Of a DNA stretch of 44,668 nt, positions 31,080-40,460 are shown one piece after another. Position numbers and translations under genes: made by a program. The notes below the pieces were generated by a model that saw only the letters and a list, made by a program, of their open reading frames with translations, ran no database searches and was not told the origin of the DNA. The stretch covers positions 2,849,857-2,894,524 of the forward strand of contig BFEA01000034.1 in assembly GCA_003427395.1 (NCBI GenBank), in the 5' to 3' direction. Origin of the DNA: Chara braunii (lineage: Eukaryota; Streptophyta; Charophyceae; Charales; Characeae). Numbering within the stretch: position 1 is the first letter of the stretch; each line of letters starts with the position of its first letter.

Positions 31080-31418
31080 TTGGTCGAGACGGAATTTGCT
31101 ATGCAGGCTTATCGAAAGCCTCTTTACGGAGATCGTTTTCTCGAGGTTTCCTACATTTACTCTGGTGAGAGAGGACGTATTGAGATATTGATTGGAGCTT
31201 CATGCGATATCATCCTTGCGGAGGAGCTTTATCTCAGGAGCGTCACAAACGAGGAGATGGCAAGATGCATGACCTATGTCTGCAAGATTGATCCAGCAGT
31301 GCCTCTCGAGATCAGCTATGTGGTTCCAGAGTCTATAGCCACACGAGTTATCAATGACGAGGAGTCCCAGACGGCAGCACTCACTCACGAGGGGGTACCG
31401 CTTATTATCATTGATTGA
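31080..31418 (+). CDS. Unrecognised ORF, possible second-type domain of the array
   Basis: 112 codons with no known motif. YRKPLYGDRFLEVSYIYSGE followed by IEILIGASCD resembles YISDDGESFCFEVYLDEQR followed by IGVVRRCD in the ORF at 32841-33176, and more loosely YRHTEHQSFTIRAYESS at 30430. That suggests a second repeated domain type in this region. It lies upstream of the primer-binding site, which is odd for a retrotransposon coding region. Confidence 0.35.
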   Translation: MVETEFAMQAYRKPLYGDRFLEVSYIYSGERGRIEILIGASCDIILAEELYLRSVTNEEMARCMTYVCKIDPAVPLEISYVVPESIATRVINDEESQTAALTHEGVPLIIID

Positions 31419-31934
31419 GGTTCTCTCTTTTCAGTCACTATTGATGTATTACGACATTATTATTTATTAGTGACTTCAACCTTCCAATGGCTGCTCCCTG
31501 CATACTCTGTGTACTACTCTTCAGTCTCGTATCTCTGGTCATACTCCTGCAGAGTCTGGTCTTCTCACTTTGTCAGTGTCAATTGCTCTATGATGCATGT
31601 TATTTTTCCTCCTTATTTTATGCAGGTTACACTCAAGGCAGCTTAAAGGACTCCTGAATGATAGGGACTCTGCTGACCTTGAGTCTATCCTTTATACGGG
31701 GTCAGGTGCAGGCGATAAACCCGAATGCCTCACTCTAAGCCGTGTCGCCGCTGGCAGGAGGGATAACCCTGACTACTCGGCTGTATGATAAAGTGTGACT
31801 GCCTCTGAACACACCTCAATTTTTATACCTATCAAAATTCCTGCATGAAAGCCTGCCAGTCCTCCAACCCACTGAGCTTGGTCCGGGGAAGGATATCTCA
31901 CCGGACCCTTAAAGCAATGGGGGCGCGATAAAAA
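31419..31934 (+). other. Probable LTR 3' end / U5-like DNA
   Basis: No gene. It precedes the primer-binding site directly, so it should be the end of a 5' LTR. A candidate CA end is GCA at 31914-31916, 18 nt before the primer site; other ends are possible. Contains TTATTTTATGCAG (31615-31627), an acceptor-like sequence. Confidence 0.35.
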
Positions 31935-31952
31935 TGACGCCGTTGCCGGGGA
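31935..31952 (+). promoter_or_regulatory. Primer-binding site, tRNA-Asp type
   Basis: TGACGCCGTTGCCGGGGA matches the complement of the plant tRNA-Asp 3' end (TGGCGCCGTTGCCGGGGA) at 17 of 18 positions. This is the classic reverse-transcription primer site of several plant Ty3-type lineages, and it marks the LTR/internal junction of the plus-strand element. Confidence 0.8.
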
Positions 31953-32187
31953 CTCAAAAACTTTGAGTCCTGGGAGCGGACCTTGGTCATAATATTCTGT
32001 GACTAGGCAGCAGTCTAGGATATTTTGTACAAGGTCTGGCTCAGGTCAGAAAGACTTTCGGCTAGAGGAGCCCCGAGAGGAGGGGCCTCTTGCAGAAGTC
32101 TATCTGAAGTGATTCAGACCTGCAAGCAAGGGTTTGGAATTTGTTTTGTGGATGCTTCGCTTGAGAAGTCCATAAGTCAGAAACCAG

Positions 32188-32475
32188 ATGATGACTGAAG
32201 AGTATAATGTCCTAGAAGCGCTAGCTCGTGTCACCTGCGGTGGTGCCTTCCCTTATATGTTTGTTAAATGCATTACTTGTGTGAAAAATACAACGACTGT
32301 GCCTGTGTTTGTCTCTAGATTCCTTGACACTGATGACTATGATATTCGACCTTACATCCTAGAAGGGACTGATCGGGATCCGAGTTTCTTTACCAACTGG
32401 GATGTCATAGTGGAGTGTGTCAAAGTCGAGAGGGATCGATTGAGACAACAAGGGTTAGAAGCGAGTTGGCGCTGA
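32188..32475 (+). pseudogene. Repeat-domain copy a, truncated
   Basis: Reads EALARVTCGGAFPYMFVKC then VSRFLDTDDYDIRPYI. It ends abruptly at ASWR, just before the next copy's ITAGGAFPYV in another frame, as if an internal deletion fused copies a and b. The C-terminal half of the domain is missing. Role unknown. Confidence 0.55.
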
Positions 32476-32836
32476 CTAGGATCACGGCTGGGGGTGCCTT
32501 CCCGTACGTCATTGAGAGGTGTGTGACTTGTGAGCACGACTCAATGATCTTGTATGTCCTTGTAGCTCGGTTTCTTGATACGGATGACTATGATGTGAGA
32601 CCATACGTATCTGCTGAGACAAGGAGAGGGATCGATTATGAGGCGTGTTGGATAGCTGCTGCTGAGTATGTCCTAGATGAAAGGCTGTTGTTGAGACAAC
32701 GAGGGAAGAAAGTGACTTGGAGTGTTCTGCCTAGAGAGTTTTAGATATTCCCAAGTCCGCCTGTGCCCGCTAACTTCTGCGCCGGGAAGGACTGGGGACC
32801 AATCCTCAACGCGGTACTTAGGGATCGAGTGTGGTG
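32460..32836 (+). pseudogene. Repeat-domain copy b
   Basis: ITAGGAFPYVIERC, YVLVARFLDTDDYDVRPYV, GKKVTWSVLPREF, a TAG at 32742-32744, then in frame FPSPPVPANF and PILNAVLRDRVW. Apart from the stop the full ~125-residue domain is present. Unknown function; no cysteine or histidine pattern or catalytic motif recognised. Confidence 0.6.
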
Positions 32837-32840
32837 AGCC

Positions 32841-33176
32841 ATGCCAAGAGATGTCTACATTTCTGATGACGGAGAGAGCTTCTGCTTCGAGGTCTATCTA
32901 GATGAGCAACGAGCGACTGTCATCGGGGTCGTGAGAAGATGCGACACTAGGCTAGGTAGGCGCGATGAGATTGGCATGGTAGAGCACTACCTTGAGCTTA
33001 TGCGGGTGGCTGCTTTTAGAGCAATTACGAATCAGACTAAGATTAGGTATCTGCTGGATTGCAAGACCTCGGACGGCAGAAGAATGATGCTGCATGCGAA
33101 GGATGAGACCATCCTACCTAGACTGCATCCTGCGGACAGTCTGGCTGGAGACGCTAGGAGCCGCCCAAGGCAATGA
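32841..33176 (+). CDS. Second-type domain within the array
   Basis: Intact 111 codons: MPRDVYISDDGESFCFEVY, IGVVRRCDTRLGRRDE, then YLLDCKTSDGRRMMLHAKDE. It lacks the FPYKIERC/FLDTDDYD signature of its neighbours but resembles the ORF at 31080-31418. The ATG lies just downstream of copy b and its stop overlaps the start of copy d. Function unknown. Confidence 0.45.
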   Translation: MPRDVYISDDGESFCFEVYLDEQRATVIGVVRRCDTRLGRRDEIGMVEHYLELMRVAAFRAITNQTKIRYLLDCKTSDGRRMMLHAKDETILPRLHPADSLAGDARSRPRQ

Positions 33177-33697
33177 TATTGGAATGTGAAAACTCTACGT
33201 CAATTGCGACTGTGACCATTGGTAGAGGATGGTTAGATAAAGTAACTGAGACTGATAGCCCGTTCGAGATATTGAGAAACGACGTCTGTAAGGAAGGACG
33301 TTTAGTATTCTATGTTCCAGTGGTCAGATTTCTCAAGACCAACGAGCTTGACGTGAGGGTTAATGCTCAGGAAGGAATAAAAGAGAAAGAGGGTTCTTTA
33401 GAGTGTCTGAGGAGAGTGTACATTCATCTCTCTAGGGTAAGGGAGCTACTTTGAAGTTTGGATGAGAAAGTGACTTGGGGGAAACGAGTCAGACAATTCG
33501 AAAGGCTCCTTAGTTTTCTGACTACGGATAACTTTGCTAACAGGAGAGATTGGGCGCCTCTTCTAGAAGCTATTGCCGTGGTTGGTAAGGCAAGAGAGAA
33601 TGACTTAGTCATGCGACCGAAGATTCTGTTTTCCGATACCTTCGTTCGGCGATTCGAAGTTCACGACGAGGCTTCTCCTCAATTTTCCCTTACCTGA
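33173..33697 (+). pseudogene. Repeat-domain copy d, most diverged
   Basis: Contains VFYVPVVRFLKTNELDVRV, a TGA at 33452-33454, then in the same register DEKVTWGKRVRQFERLLSF and RRDWAPLLEAIAVVGKARE. It follows the order of the family consensus but has lost the GGTFPYKIER box. Confidence 0.5.
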
Positions 33698-33716
33698 CAA
33701 TGGAAAGGAGCCTGTT

Positions 33717-34227
33717 ATGGCTGAGGAGAATGCTGGTTTTCTAGGAAGCAGACATATTTGGGAGAAGGCTGAAGGAAGGGTCTTACCAGATATTAATTCT
33801 TCGGTCATCTCGCGCCTACTTCGGGATTTGGAACCCTTCACGGTAGGAGGGACGTTTCCTAATAAGATTGAAAGATACACTGTCTTAGTCATACCTGAGG
33901 TAGAGGAAAAAGTGCATGTGTTAGTAACTCGCTTCCTAAAAACCAATGAATATGACGTGCGTATATACACTCCAGTGACTAGGAAGATTTGTCGGCGGTA
34001 TAACAGGTGTCACGAGTGAGCACTTAGTCACGTCTGTAAATACAGAGACGAACTTAAGAAGGAAGGTAAGAAAGTTACTTGGAGTTTGAAGCCTACTGAG
34101 TACGAGGGTTTTCCAAGTCCTCCTATTCCAAATAGCTTTGTCAATGGTGAGAACGGAGAGCCGATCCTTAATACTGTCTTAAGAGGTAAGAAGTGGAGCA
34201 GTGCCTCTATTGAGGATTCTAGTTAAA
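33717..34227 (+). pseudogene. Repeat-domain copy e
   Basis: Reads LLRDLEPFTVGGTFPNKIER, VLVTRFLKTNEYDVRIYTP, a TGA at 34017-34019, then GKKVTWSLKPTEYEGFPSPP, SFVNGENGEPILNTVLRGKK and a stop. One stop interrupts an otherwise complete domain of about 150 residues. Confidence 0.6.
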
Positions 34228-34305
34228 ATACTTAGTAGGCACTGAAAAAGATTAGATGTATCGAAGAGATAGAGAAAAATCATGGGGGTCGCTAGGGACT
34301 AGGCA

Positions 34306-34728
34306 ATGTCTGGTTTCTGTCCGGCAGTCACGGCAGCGCTAGACGCCCTAGTTCCTTTTACCGGTGAAGGAACTTTCCCATACAAGATAGAACGCTGCAT
34401 ATCCCTGGAGGAGAAACACGCACCTGGGAAGACGTATATCCTTGTAGTGAAGTTCCTTGACACTGGTGAGAACGATATTCGACCCTATGTTCCCTCATTA
34501 AGACAGAGAGAGACAAATCGCGAATCTTTTCGAAGCTGGATTAATATTACACTTGATCAAGAAAAGAGAGAGTTAGAAAGAAAAGGAGCAAGAGTAGTGA
34601 GTAACCTAACTCCGATTGTGTTTGACAGGTTCCCCGAACCAGTTTTGCCTAAAAGTTTTACGGACGGCAGAAACTGTAAACCAATTCTAAACGCAATCAT
34701 AAGAGAGAAAAGGTTCAGGAAGAAATAG
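34306..34728 (+). CDS. Repeat-domain copy f, intact
   Basis: Intact 140 codons, the best template for the family: LVPFTGEGTFPYKIERC, TYILVVKFLDTGENDIRPYV, NLTPIVFDRFPEPVLPKSF, then KPILNAIIREKRFRKK. It lies 26 nt upstream of the gag ATG, so it is probably an accessory ORF between primer site and gag, the location of extra ORFs in some plant Ty3-type elements. No known domain recognised; function unknown. Confidence 0.6.
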   Translation: MSGFCPAVTAALDALVPFTGEGTFPYKIERCISLEEKHAPGKTYILVVKFLDTGENDIRPYVPSLRQRETNRESFRSWINITLDQEKRELERKGARVVSNLTPIVFDRFPEPVLPKSFTDGRNCKPILNAIIREKRFRKK

Positions 34729-34754
34729 AGGTTTTAACCAATAAATCAGACAAG

Positions 34755-36117
34755 ATGGTCAGGGGACCGGACGCAAGACAGAACCTTGCTTGTTCCTCCA
34801 CAGGTGACGGAGAAGTGACCACCACCACTGTTCTACAAGAAATGTTGAAGAGGATAGAGGTCATGAAGACAAAGATAGACACTATGAATGTTCGTTTAGA
34901 CCTTCCAAGAGCTAAGGTACCTCCAGAGAACATACCCTGCTTTGATGGAACCAAGGTTAGGGAGTTCCTAGAAGATTATGATGTCTTCGGTATGAGCCAC
35001 GGTTGGTCGGACAAACAGAAGTTAAAAGCTCTGCTAGCCTATGTTGAGCCTAAGATGAGGGTGTTGGTGACAAAAACGACACAAAGACTCACAACATCGG
35101 TCGAGGTTAGACAAAAGATGCTGGAATAATCTGCAAAGTATGACGTTCCAACGACCATGCAAAATTTGTTGAAAGTGCGACGTTCAAAATATGCAACCCT
35201 TGATCAATTCCTAGAGGATTTTGAGCGGGTTGCGCGGAGAGTACCCTTCCTGGATGAGGCCTTGAAGTGTCATGTCCTGCTAACTAATTTCGCAGAGAAT
35301 GAAAGAAAGAGTGTGGTAAGCCGTGCTGCTCATTATCCTCTGAAGTGGGATGAAGTGGTTGAGATGGTCCGTGAACTTCCTTCGGTGTCAAACCGGAAGT
35401 GGTCTCTGGAACAAATGAAAACAATCACTAGTGCAAGAGAAGAAAATGTTGAGGCAGCTAAGGGAGGAAATTTGAAGGCCGAAGAGATCCTTGGTCTTCT
35501 CGTTAAGCTTGGTAGCTTCGAAAAGTTAACCCTTCCTGCCCCAGCAACTCAAGCACTTGTTGGAGCCGAAGAAGGCAAGGTAGAAAGAAAGAAGGAGAAA
35601 CAAAAGGAAGATAGTGAGAGTGAGGATGAAAGTAGTAATGATGATGACGCTACGCGAAGGAGGAAAGAGAGACAAAAGAAGAAACGCGACCGGGATTGGA
35701 AGAAAGATAATAAGAGCCGAGATTGACAAAGGAGAGATGATCCCTTCCAATGTTATTATTGTCACGAGGAAGGCCATACTATAACTCAGTGCCCTTTACT
35801 AGAGAAGGAACTCGAAGAAGGGATTGTCAACAAGAATGTCAATGGGCACGTCTGTAATGCCAATTGGAACAAGATAGATTTCTGAGTTAAAGGAGGGATG
35901 CGAGCAGTTGTCCTAGAATAGGCTAGGGCCAATAAGGATAAAAAAAAGAAGGCTAGAGTTAATGTTATCACCTTTGATGGTATGCTACCTCCAGAGATAG
36001 TAGCTCGAGATGACAATCCTGGGAGTCAAAGTTTAAATGTATCCCATATCAGACAGAAAGAGGTCGAAGAGAAAAAGCGAGAGAAGACTCAAAGAGAGCT
36101 TAGACCAGCTGATAGAT
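34755..36117 (+). pseudogene. gag: Ty3-type gag with CCHC zinc knuckle, broken
   Basis: Starts MVRGPDARQN. A retrotransposon gag-like core (FDGTKVREFLEDYDVFG, then WSDKQKLKALLAYV) is followed by an acidic/basic linker and a CCHC knuckle CYYCHEEGHTITQC at 35751-35792. In-frame stops lie at 35127-35129, 35724-35726, 35883-35885 and 35919-35921. Where the minus-strand copy can be compared, these correspond to TGT, CGA and CAG, so two of the three are C-to-T. The protease follows in the +1 frame, overlapping from 36037. Confidence 0.8.
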
Positions 36118-37140
36118 GAGACCAAGGACCTAGTGAAGGAAGGGAAAGGGAAGGAAGCTGTCAGGAAGAGGAGAAGAGTGGTCCTGAGATCCGAGGCCGA
36201 GGAAGGGATCTCGATAGATGAAGTAGTAAATAAATTGATGGAGGAGACCGAGATCACCCTATCTTGGAAAGAAGCAGTAACTTTGGTACCTAAGTTTAGA
36301 GAAAAACTTAAAAAGATGGTTGAAAGACGGAAGGTAGAGATCAATAGTCTAAGACTCTTCCCTTAGCACGTGGAAAGAGCCCAGCCTGGTACCAAGATGA
36401 GGTTTGGCAACATGTCATGCAGATATTTGAATATCTCCGTAAATGATGTAAAAGTTAAAGCCCTAGTGGACTCTGGGGCTGAGATGATGCTTATGTCCTC
36501 GGCCACAATGAGGTCATGTGATCTCGGGATAGATAGGAAAGCCAACCACCAGCTCTCCAATATAACCGGATTCCTGCCATTGGAAGGATTCATTGATGAT
36601 CTGCCGATCCGGATTGGGACTTTACGGGCCGAGATCCTCTGTTTTGTGGTCCCCAACTTGGATCATGACTGTATTCTCGGAGCCCCTTTCCTACATAGAA
36701 TGGAGGCTTGTGCGTTCTTTGGACATGATGGGGCAGCCTCGCTTTCTTTCCAGGATCCTAACAATGGTCAAGATCAAGCTTTTGTGATAAGTGATAGGCA
36801 TCATCCTGGTCATCAGCGACATGCTAACTCTCTTAAGCATGGAGAATCTGACAAGTTGATTGAGGAAGTATGGACAAAACTGGAAGAAAGCGGAATAATA
36901 GACGAGAAGACAACGATTAGAGTGAATGATATTGGGAAGATGCTCAAACTCCTTGATAAAGAAAAGGAGTTGGGCGAAAAGAGAGAGATGAAAGGATTCA
37001 AGGATGCTGTGAGGGCAGCCAAAGCTGGCACGATGCAACTCACCTTCTCTGCAACTGGGCATTTTTTAGGAAAATGGTCACCAGGTCTAAGAGGAAGTAT
37101 AAACGCAAGGGCATTAAGAAGAATCCGGTGGTCGTCTTGA
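36037..37140 (+). pseudogene. pro: Retroviral-type aspartic protease region
   Basis: A basic N-terminal part leads to VKALVDSGAEMMLMSSATM; the catalytic DSGA is at 36469-36480, followed by LDHDCILGAPFL, the usual flap-distal ILG motif. A TAG at 36364-36366 replaces CAG of the other copy. Frame +1 relative to gag, with the frame opening after a TAA at 36034-36036. The frame runs on to 37140 only because TGG stands where the other copy has TAA after the slippery site. The protein would process Gag-Pol. Confidence 0.75.
37062..37068 (+). promoter_or_regulatory. Putative -1 ribosomal frameshift heptamer T TTT TTA
   Basis: In the protease frame the codons are CAT TTT TTA GGA; the heptamer T-TTT-TTA fits the canonical X-XXY-YYZ slippery rule. 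Shifting back one base enters the RT frame exactly (TTT TTT AGG AAA ATG). The minus-strand copy has the same heptamer at 42169-42175 and a protease-frame TAA six nt after it. No downstream structure was verified. Confidence 0.65.
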
Positions 37141-38333
37141 TAGAGAAAGATTACAATGAGACATTAGAGAAGAAGAGAAAGATAATTACAAGTTGTAGAG
37201 AGGCTGCATTAAAAGGAGGGAGAATTACCCCAGAGAGGTTCAAGATAATGAAGGTAGGAACCGATGACTTCCTTCTGCCAGCTGAGAGGGTTTTCATATA
37301 TGAATTATGTCAGAAGTACAGTGGTGCCTTTTCTTTTAATGATGAGGAGAGGGGACCACTGGACGTTGACATGATCAAGATGGTCAAGATCTGGACCGTA
37401 CCTCACATGCCTTGTAATGACAAACCCACGAAATATGCCCAAAAGGAAGAAAAAGAGGTAATGGAGTACATAAACCAGAAGATCGCCTCCAACGTTGCGG
37501 AACCAGCTGATGAAGCTTACGCCAATCATAGGTTTTGCTTTTGGAAGCCAGGTGGTGGCCTACGCTGGATACAAAACTTGCAAAAGTTGAATTCGGTAAC
37601 GGTTCGCGATGCGGGTAGCTTACCCAACGTGGATCTATTGGCCGAGTCCTTTGCCGGAAGGAGCATCTACTCCCTAATAGACTTGTACTCTGGCTATGAC
37701 CAGTTCCTGATAGACCCTACTAGTCGACCTATAACTGCCATGCATACACCTGGAGGCCTCATACAAATGTGTGTGGTGCCTCAAGGGTGGACGAATGGGG
37801 TTGCAGTCGTCCAGCGAGACATGCTGAAGGTCATGGAGGACATATGTCCACAGGTTATGTTTTCATACATTGATGACAATCCAGTTAAAGGACCGAAGGA
37901 AAAAGATGAGACTTTAGTGGATGATCGAGTCAGGCAGTTCGTATGGGAACATGCGCAGGGAGTAGCGAAAGTACTAGAAAGGTTGGCTAAATACAACCTA
38001 ACAGCGAGCGGGCCGAAATCACTACTGTTCCAAAGGGAGGTAACGATTTTGGGTTTTAGATGCTTCTTAGAAGGAAGGAGCCCCAATCCGAAGAAAGTGG
38101 ATAAACTCCTGAACTGGCCTATGCCTCTAGCAACGGTTGAGGAAGTAAAGAGCTTCCTAGGGGTCTGCAGTTTCTGGCGGATCTTCATCCCCGGGTTTGC
38201 CAAGATAGTCGAGCCCCTTAGAGAAATGGTGCGACAAGGAGCTAGCTTAGAGTGGTCTGACCAAAGAGAGAAGGTTGCGCAGATACTTCAAGATAAGCTA
38301 AGAGATGGCGGGGTCGTATTGGGAGTACCCTAA
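37074..38333 (+). pseudogene. pol: Ty3-type reverse transcriptase
   Basis: RT blocks in order: WKPGGGLRWIQNLQKLN, SIYSLIDLYSGYDQF, VPQGWTNGVAV, catalytic YIDD at 37866-37877, LTASGPKSLLFQREVTILG, then the thumb/connection LATVEEVKSFLGVCSFWR. Catalytic residues are intact. The stretch after YIDD (RQFVWEHAQGVAKVLERL) resembles a Ty3 group best known to me from fungi, by impression only. It ends at TAA 38331-38333, immediately before RNase H in the same frame; the same TAA is present in the minus-strand copy. Confidence 0.85.
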
Positions 38334-38780
38334 TTCGACGATGAAAGGGAGAGGCCCTTCATCATCGAAGCCAACGGCGGCCCGATAGCATTACGAGGAG
38401 TGCTCGTGCAGCGAGATGAGAATGGTAAAGAAATGCGACTTAGATTTGAGAGTCACACCCTTAATTCGATCGAGAGAGGCTATATTCAGTTCAGGAAGGA
38501 GCTTCTGGCAATCCTGCACTGTCTCAGGGTGTTTAGACACTATGTTATGGGGAGGAGATTCATTATAAGAACGGATTCCACAACGGTAATTGGAGTTGTT
38601 AAGAGGCATCACCAGGTAGATGCTAAAGTCAGTAGGTGGATAACTCACATATGAACGTATGATTTTGTATTAGAGAAGGTACCTACTGAAAAGAATCGAG
38701 TCGATGGGCTGAGCCGCGTACAATGGGGATCAATAGATGATGAATCTCTTGAGGAGGCACCCTTCGTTGACGAATTTCTT
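38334..38780 (+). pseudogene. Ty3-type RNase H
   Basis: FIIEANGGPIALRGVLVQRD is the first strand; the usual catalytic Asp (TDAS) is Glu here and in the other copy. FRKELLAILHCLRVFRHYV carries the second acidic residue and RTDSTTVIGVV the third. TGA at 38652-38654 replaces TGG of the other copy. Followed by the acidic linker to integrase. Confidence 0.75.
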
Positions 38781-39408
38781 ATGGAAGACGATGACGAAGG
38801 ACTGTCTCCAGCTCCTAGTTGTAATACAGCTTCAGCCATAGCAACGAGCAGGAAAGACTGCTGGGGAGAAAAGGAAGACCCTTATCTTCACTACCTCCTA
38901 ACTCGAGAGGATGAGGAGGAAGGATGGTACGGCATGGTAGAACAAGCTGCTGTTGCAGCTCATGAGCTGGCAGAGAGTTCAAGGATGGCTGAGCGAAGGA
39001 TGAATGAGATAGAGGATGAGCCGGATGACCAGGAGCAAGATAAGGACGCTGAGGAGAGATTTACGAAGGATGAGTATGATGGGGAATATAAGAGGATCGG
39101 TATGGTAATGAGCAGTAATCAGTTGGACGAATTCTATCATGAAAAAACAAAGAGAACCTTTAGGCTGCGTAGGGGTCACNTTTTTGTGGATGCTAAGGAA
39201 GGACTACCGCCACTGAGAGTAGTGTGTGGTAAGGAAAGACAACTAGAGGTGATCGCCGCACTACATGAGGGTCTAGCAGGGGGTCATAGGGGTGCTGATG
39301 CTACATACTACAAAGTATCTCGACTATATCATTGGGATGGTCTAAGGGATATGGTTATGAGATATTGTAAGTCATGTGAAGCCTGTCAGAGAAGGTCATC
39401 TATGTGCC
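38781..39408 (+). pseudogene. Acidic linker and integrase zinc-binding domain, truncated
   Basis: An acidic linker (DDDEGLSPAP, EDEPDDQEQDKDAEERF) precedes an HHCC domain: HEGLAGGHRGAD...CKSCEACQRR. The base at 39180 is n, where the other copy has c. The copy ends at 39408 after RSSM, directly joined to the inverted second copy, so the catalytic core is missing. Confidence 0.8.
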
Positions 39409-40460
39409 GCCCTTAAGAAAGATGGTCAGATCCTGGAGTCGCCTTGACACCATTTCGATATAGCATCGTTCAGTGTCCTGTGACCTCTCTCCACTGGTGC
39501 ATTAGCCTGAGGATGATATGGTGTCACAAATCTGATCCTGACTGCAAGTCTGAACATAAGTCTCCTGACCATCTCGTTCTTGAACTCTGATCCCTGATCA
39601 GCCACAAACTCACGTATGAAGCGGTACCTCAAGTAGATTTCCTCGATCCAATCTGCCACTGTCTTTGCGGTTTTCTTACGGATGGCTTTTGCTTCAACAT
39701 AACTAGACATGTTATCTCTCATGTTTAGTACATATTTCACTCCATCATTACCAGGTGGCATAATACTTAGATCAAGGTGAACAGTACTGCCAGTTTCAAC
39801 AAGAGCAGTGGGGTACAAGGGTTCAATCAATCTCATAGATGACCTTTTCTGACAGGCTTCACATGACTTACAATATCTCATAACCATATCCCTTAGACCA
39901 TCCCAATGATATAGTCGAGATACTTTATAGTATGTAGCATCAGCACCCCTATGACCCCTTCCTAGACCCTCATGCAGTGTGGCGATCACCTCTAGTTGCC
40001 TTTCCTTACCACACACTACTCTCAGTGGCGGTAGTCCTTTCTTAGCATCCACAAAAAGGTGACCCCTACGCAGCCTAAAGGTTCTCTTTGTTCTCTCATG
40101 ATAGAATTTGTCCAACTGATTACTGCTCATTACCATACCGATCCTCTTATATTCCCCATCATACTCATCCTTCGTAAATCTCTCCTCAACGTCCTTATCT
40201 TGCTCCTGGTCATCCGGCTCATCCTCTATCTCATTCAGCCTTCGCTCAACCATCCTTGAACTCTCTGCCAGCTCATGAGCTGAAACAACAGCTTGTTCTA
40301 CCATGCCGTACCATCCTTCCTCCTCATCCTCTCGAGTTAGGAGGTAGTGAAGGTAAGGTTCTTCCTTTTCTCCCCAGCAGTCTTCCCTGCTCGTTGCTAT
40401 GGCTGAAGTTGTATAACAACTAGGAGCTGGAGACAGTCCTTCGTCATCGTCTTCCATAAG
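39409..40460 (-). pseudogene. Second copy: integrase (HHCC plus DDE core), C-truncated
   Basis: On the minus strand: acidic linker, HHCC zinc domain, then the core with VHLDLSIMPPG (first Asp), FVADQGSEFKNEM (second Asp) and NAPVERGHRTLND (Glu). It extends about 430 bp past the end of the plus-strand copy. Near the junction a TGA (39430-39432 region) stands where the family has Trp (RIWPSFL), and the sequence stops at 39409. The chromodomain region, if any, and the 3' LTR are absent. Confidence 0.8.

Noticed and set aside
31935-31952. tRNA-Asp gene fragment
   Set aside because: Only the complement of the 3' acceptor/T-arm end is present, directly followed by retroelement ORFs; a primer-binding site explains it better.
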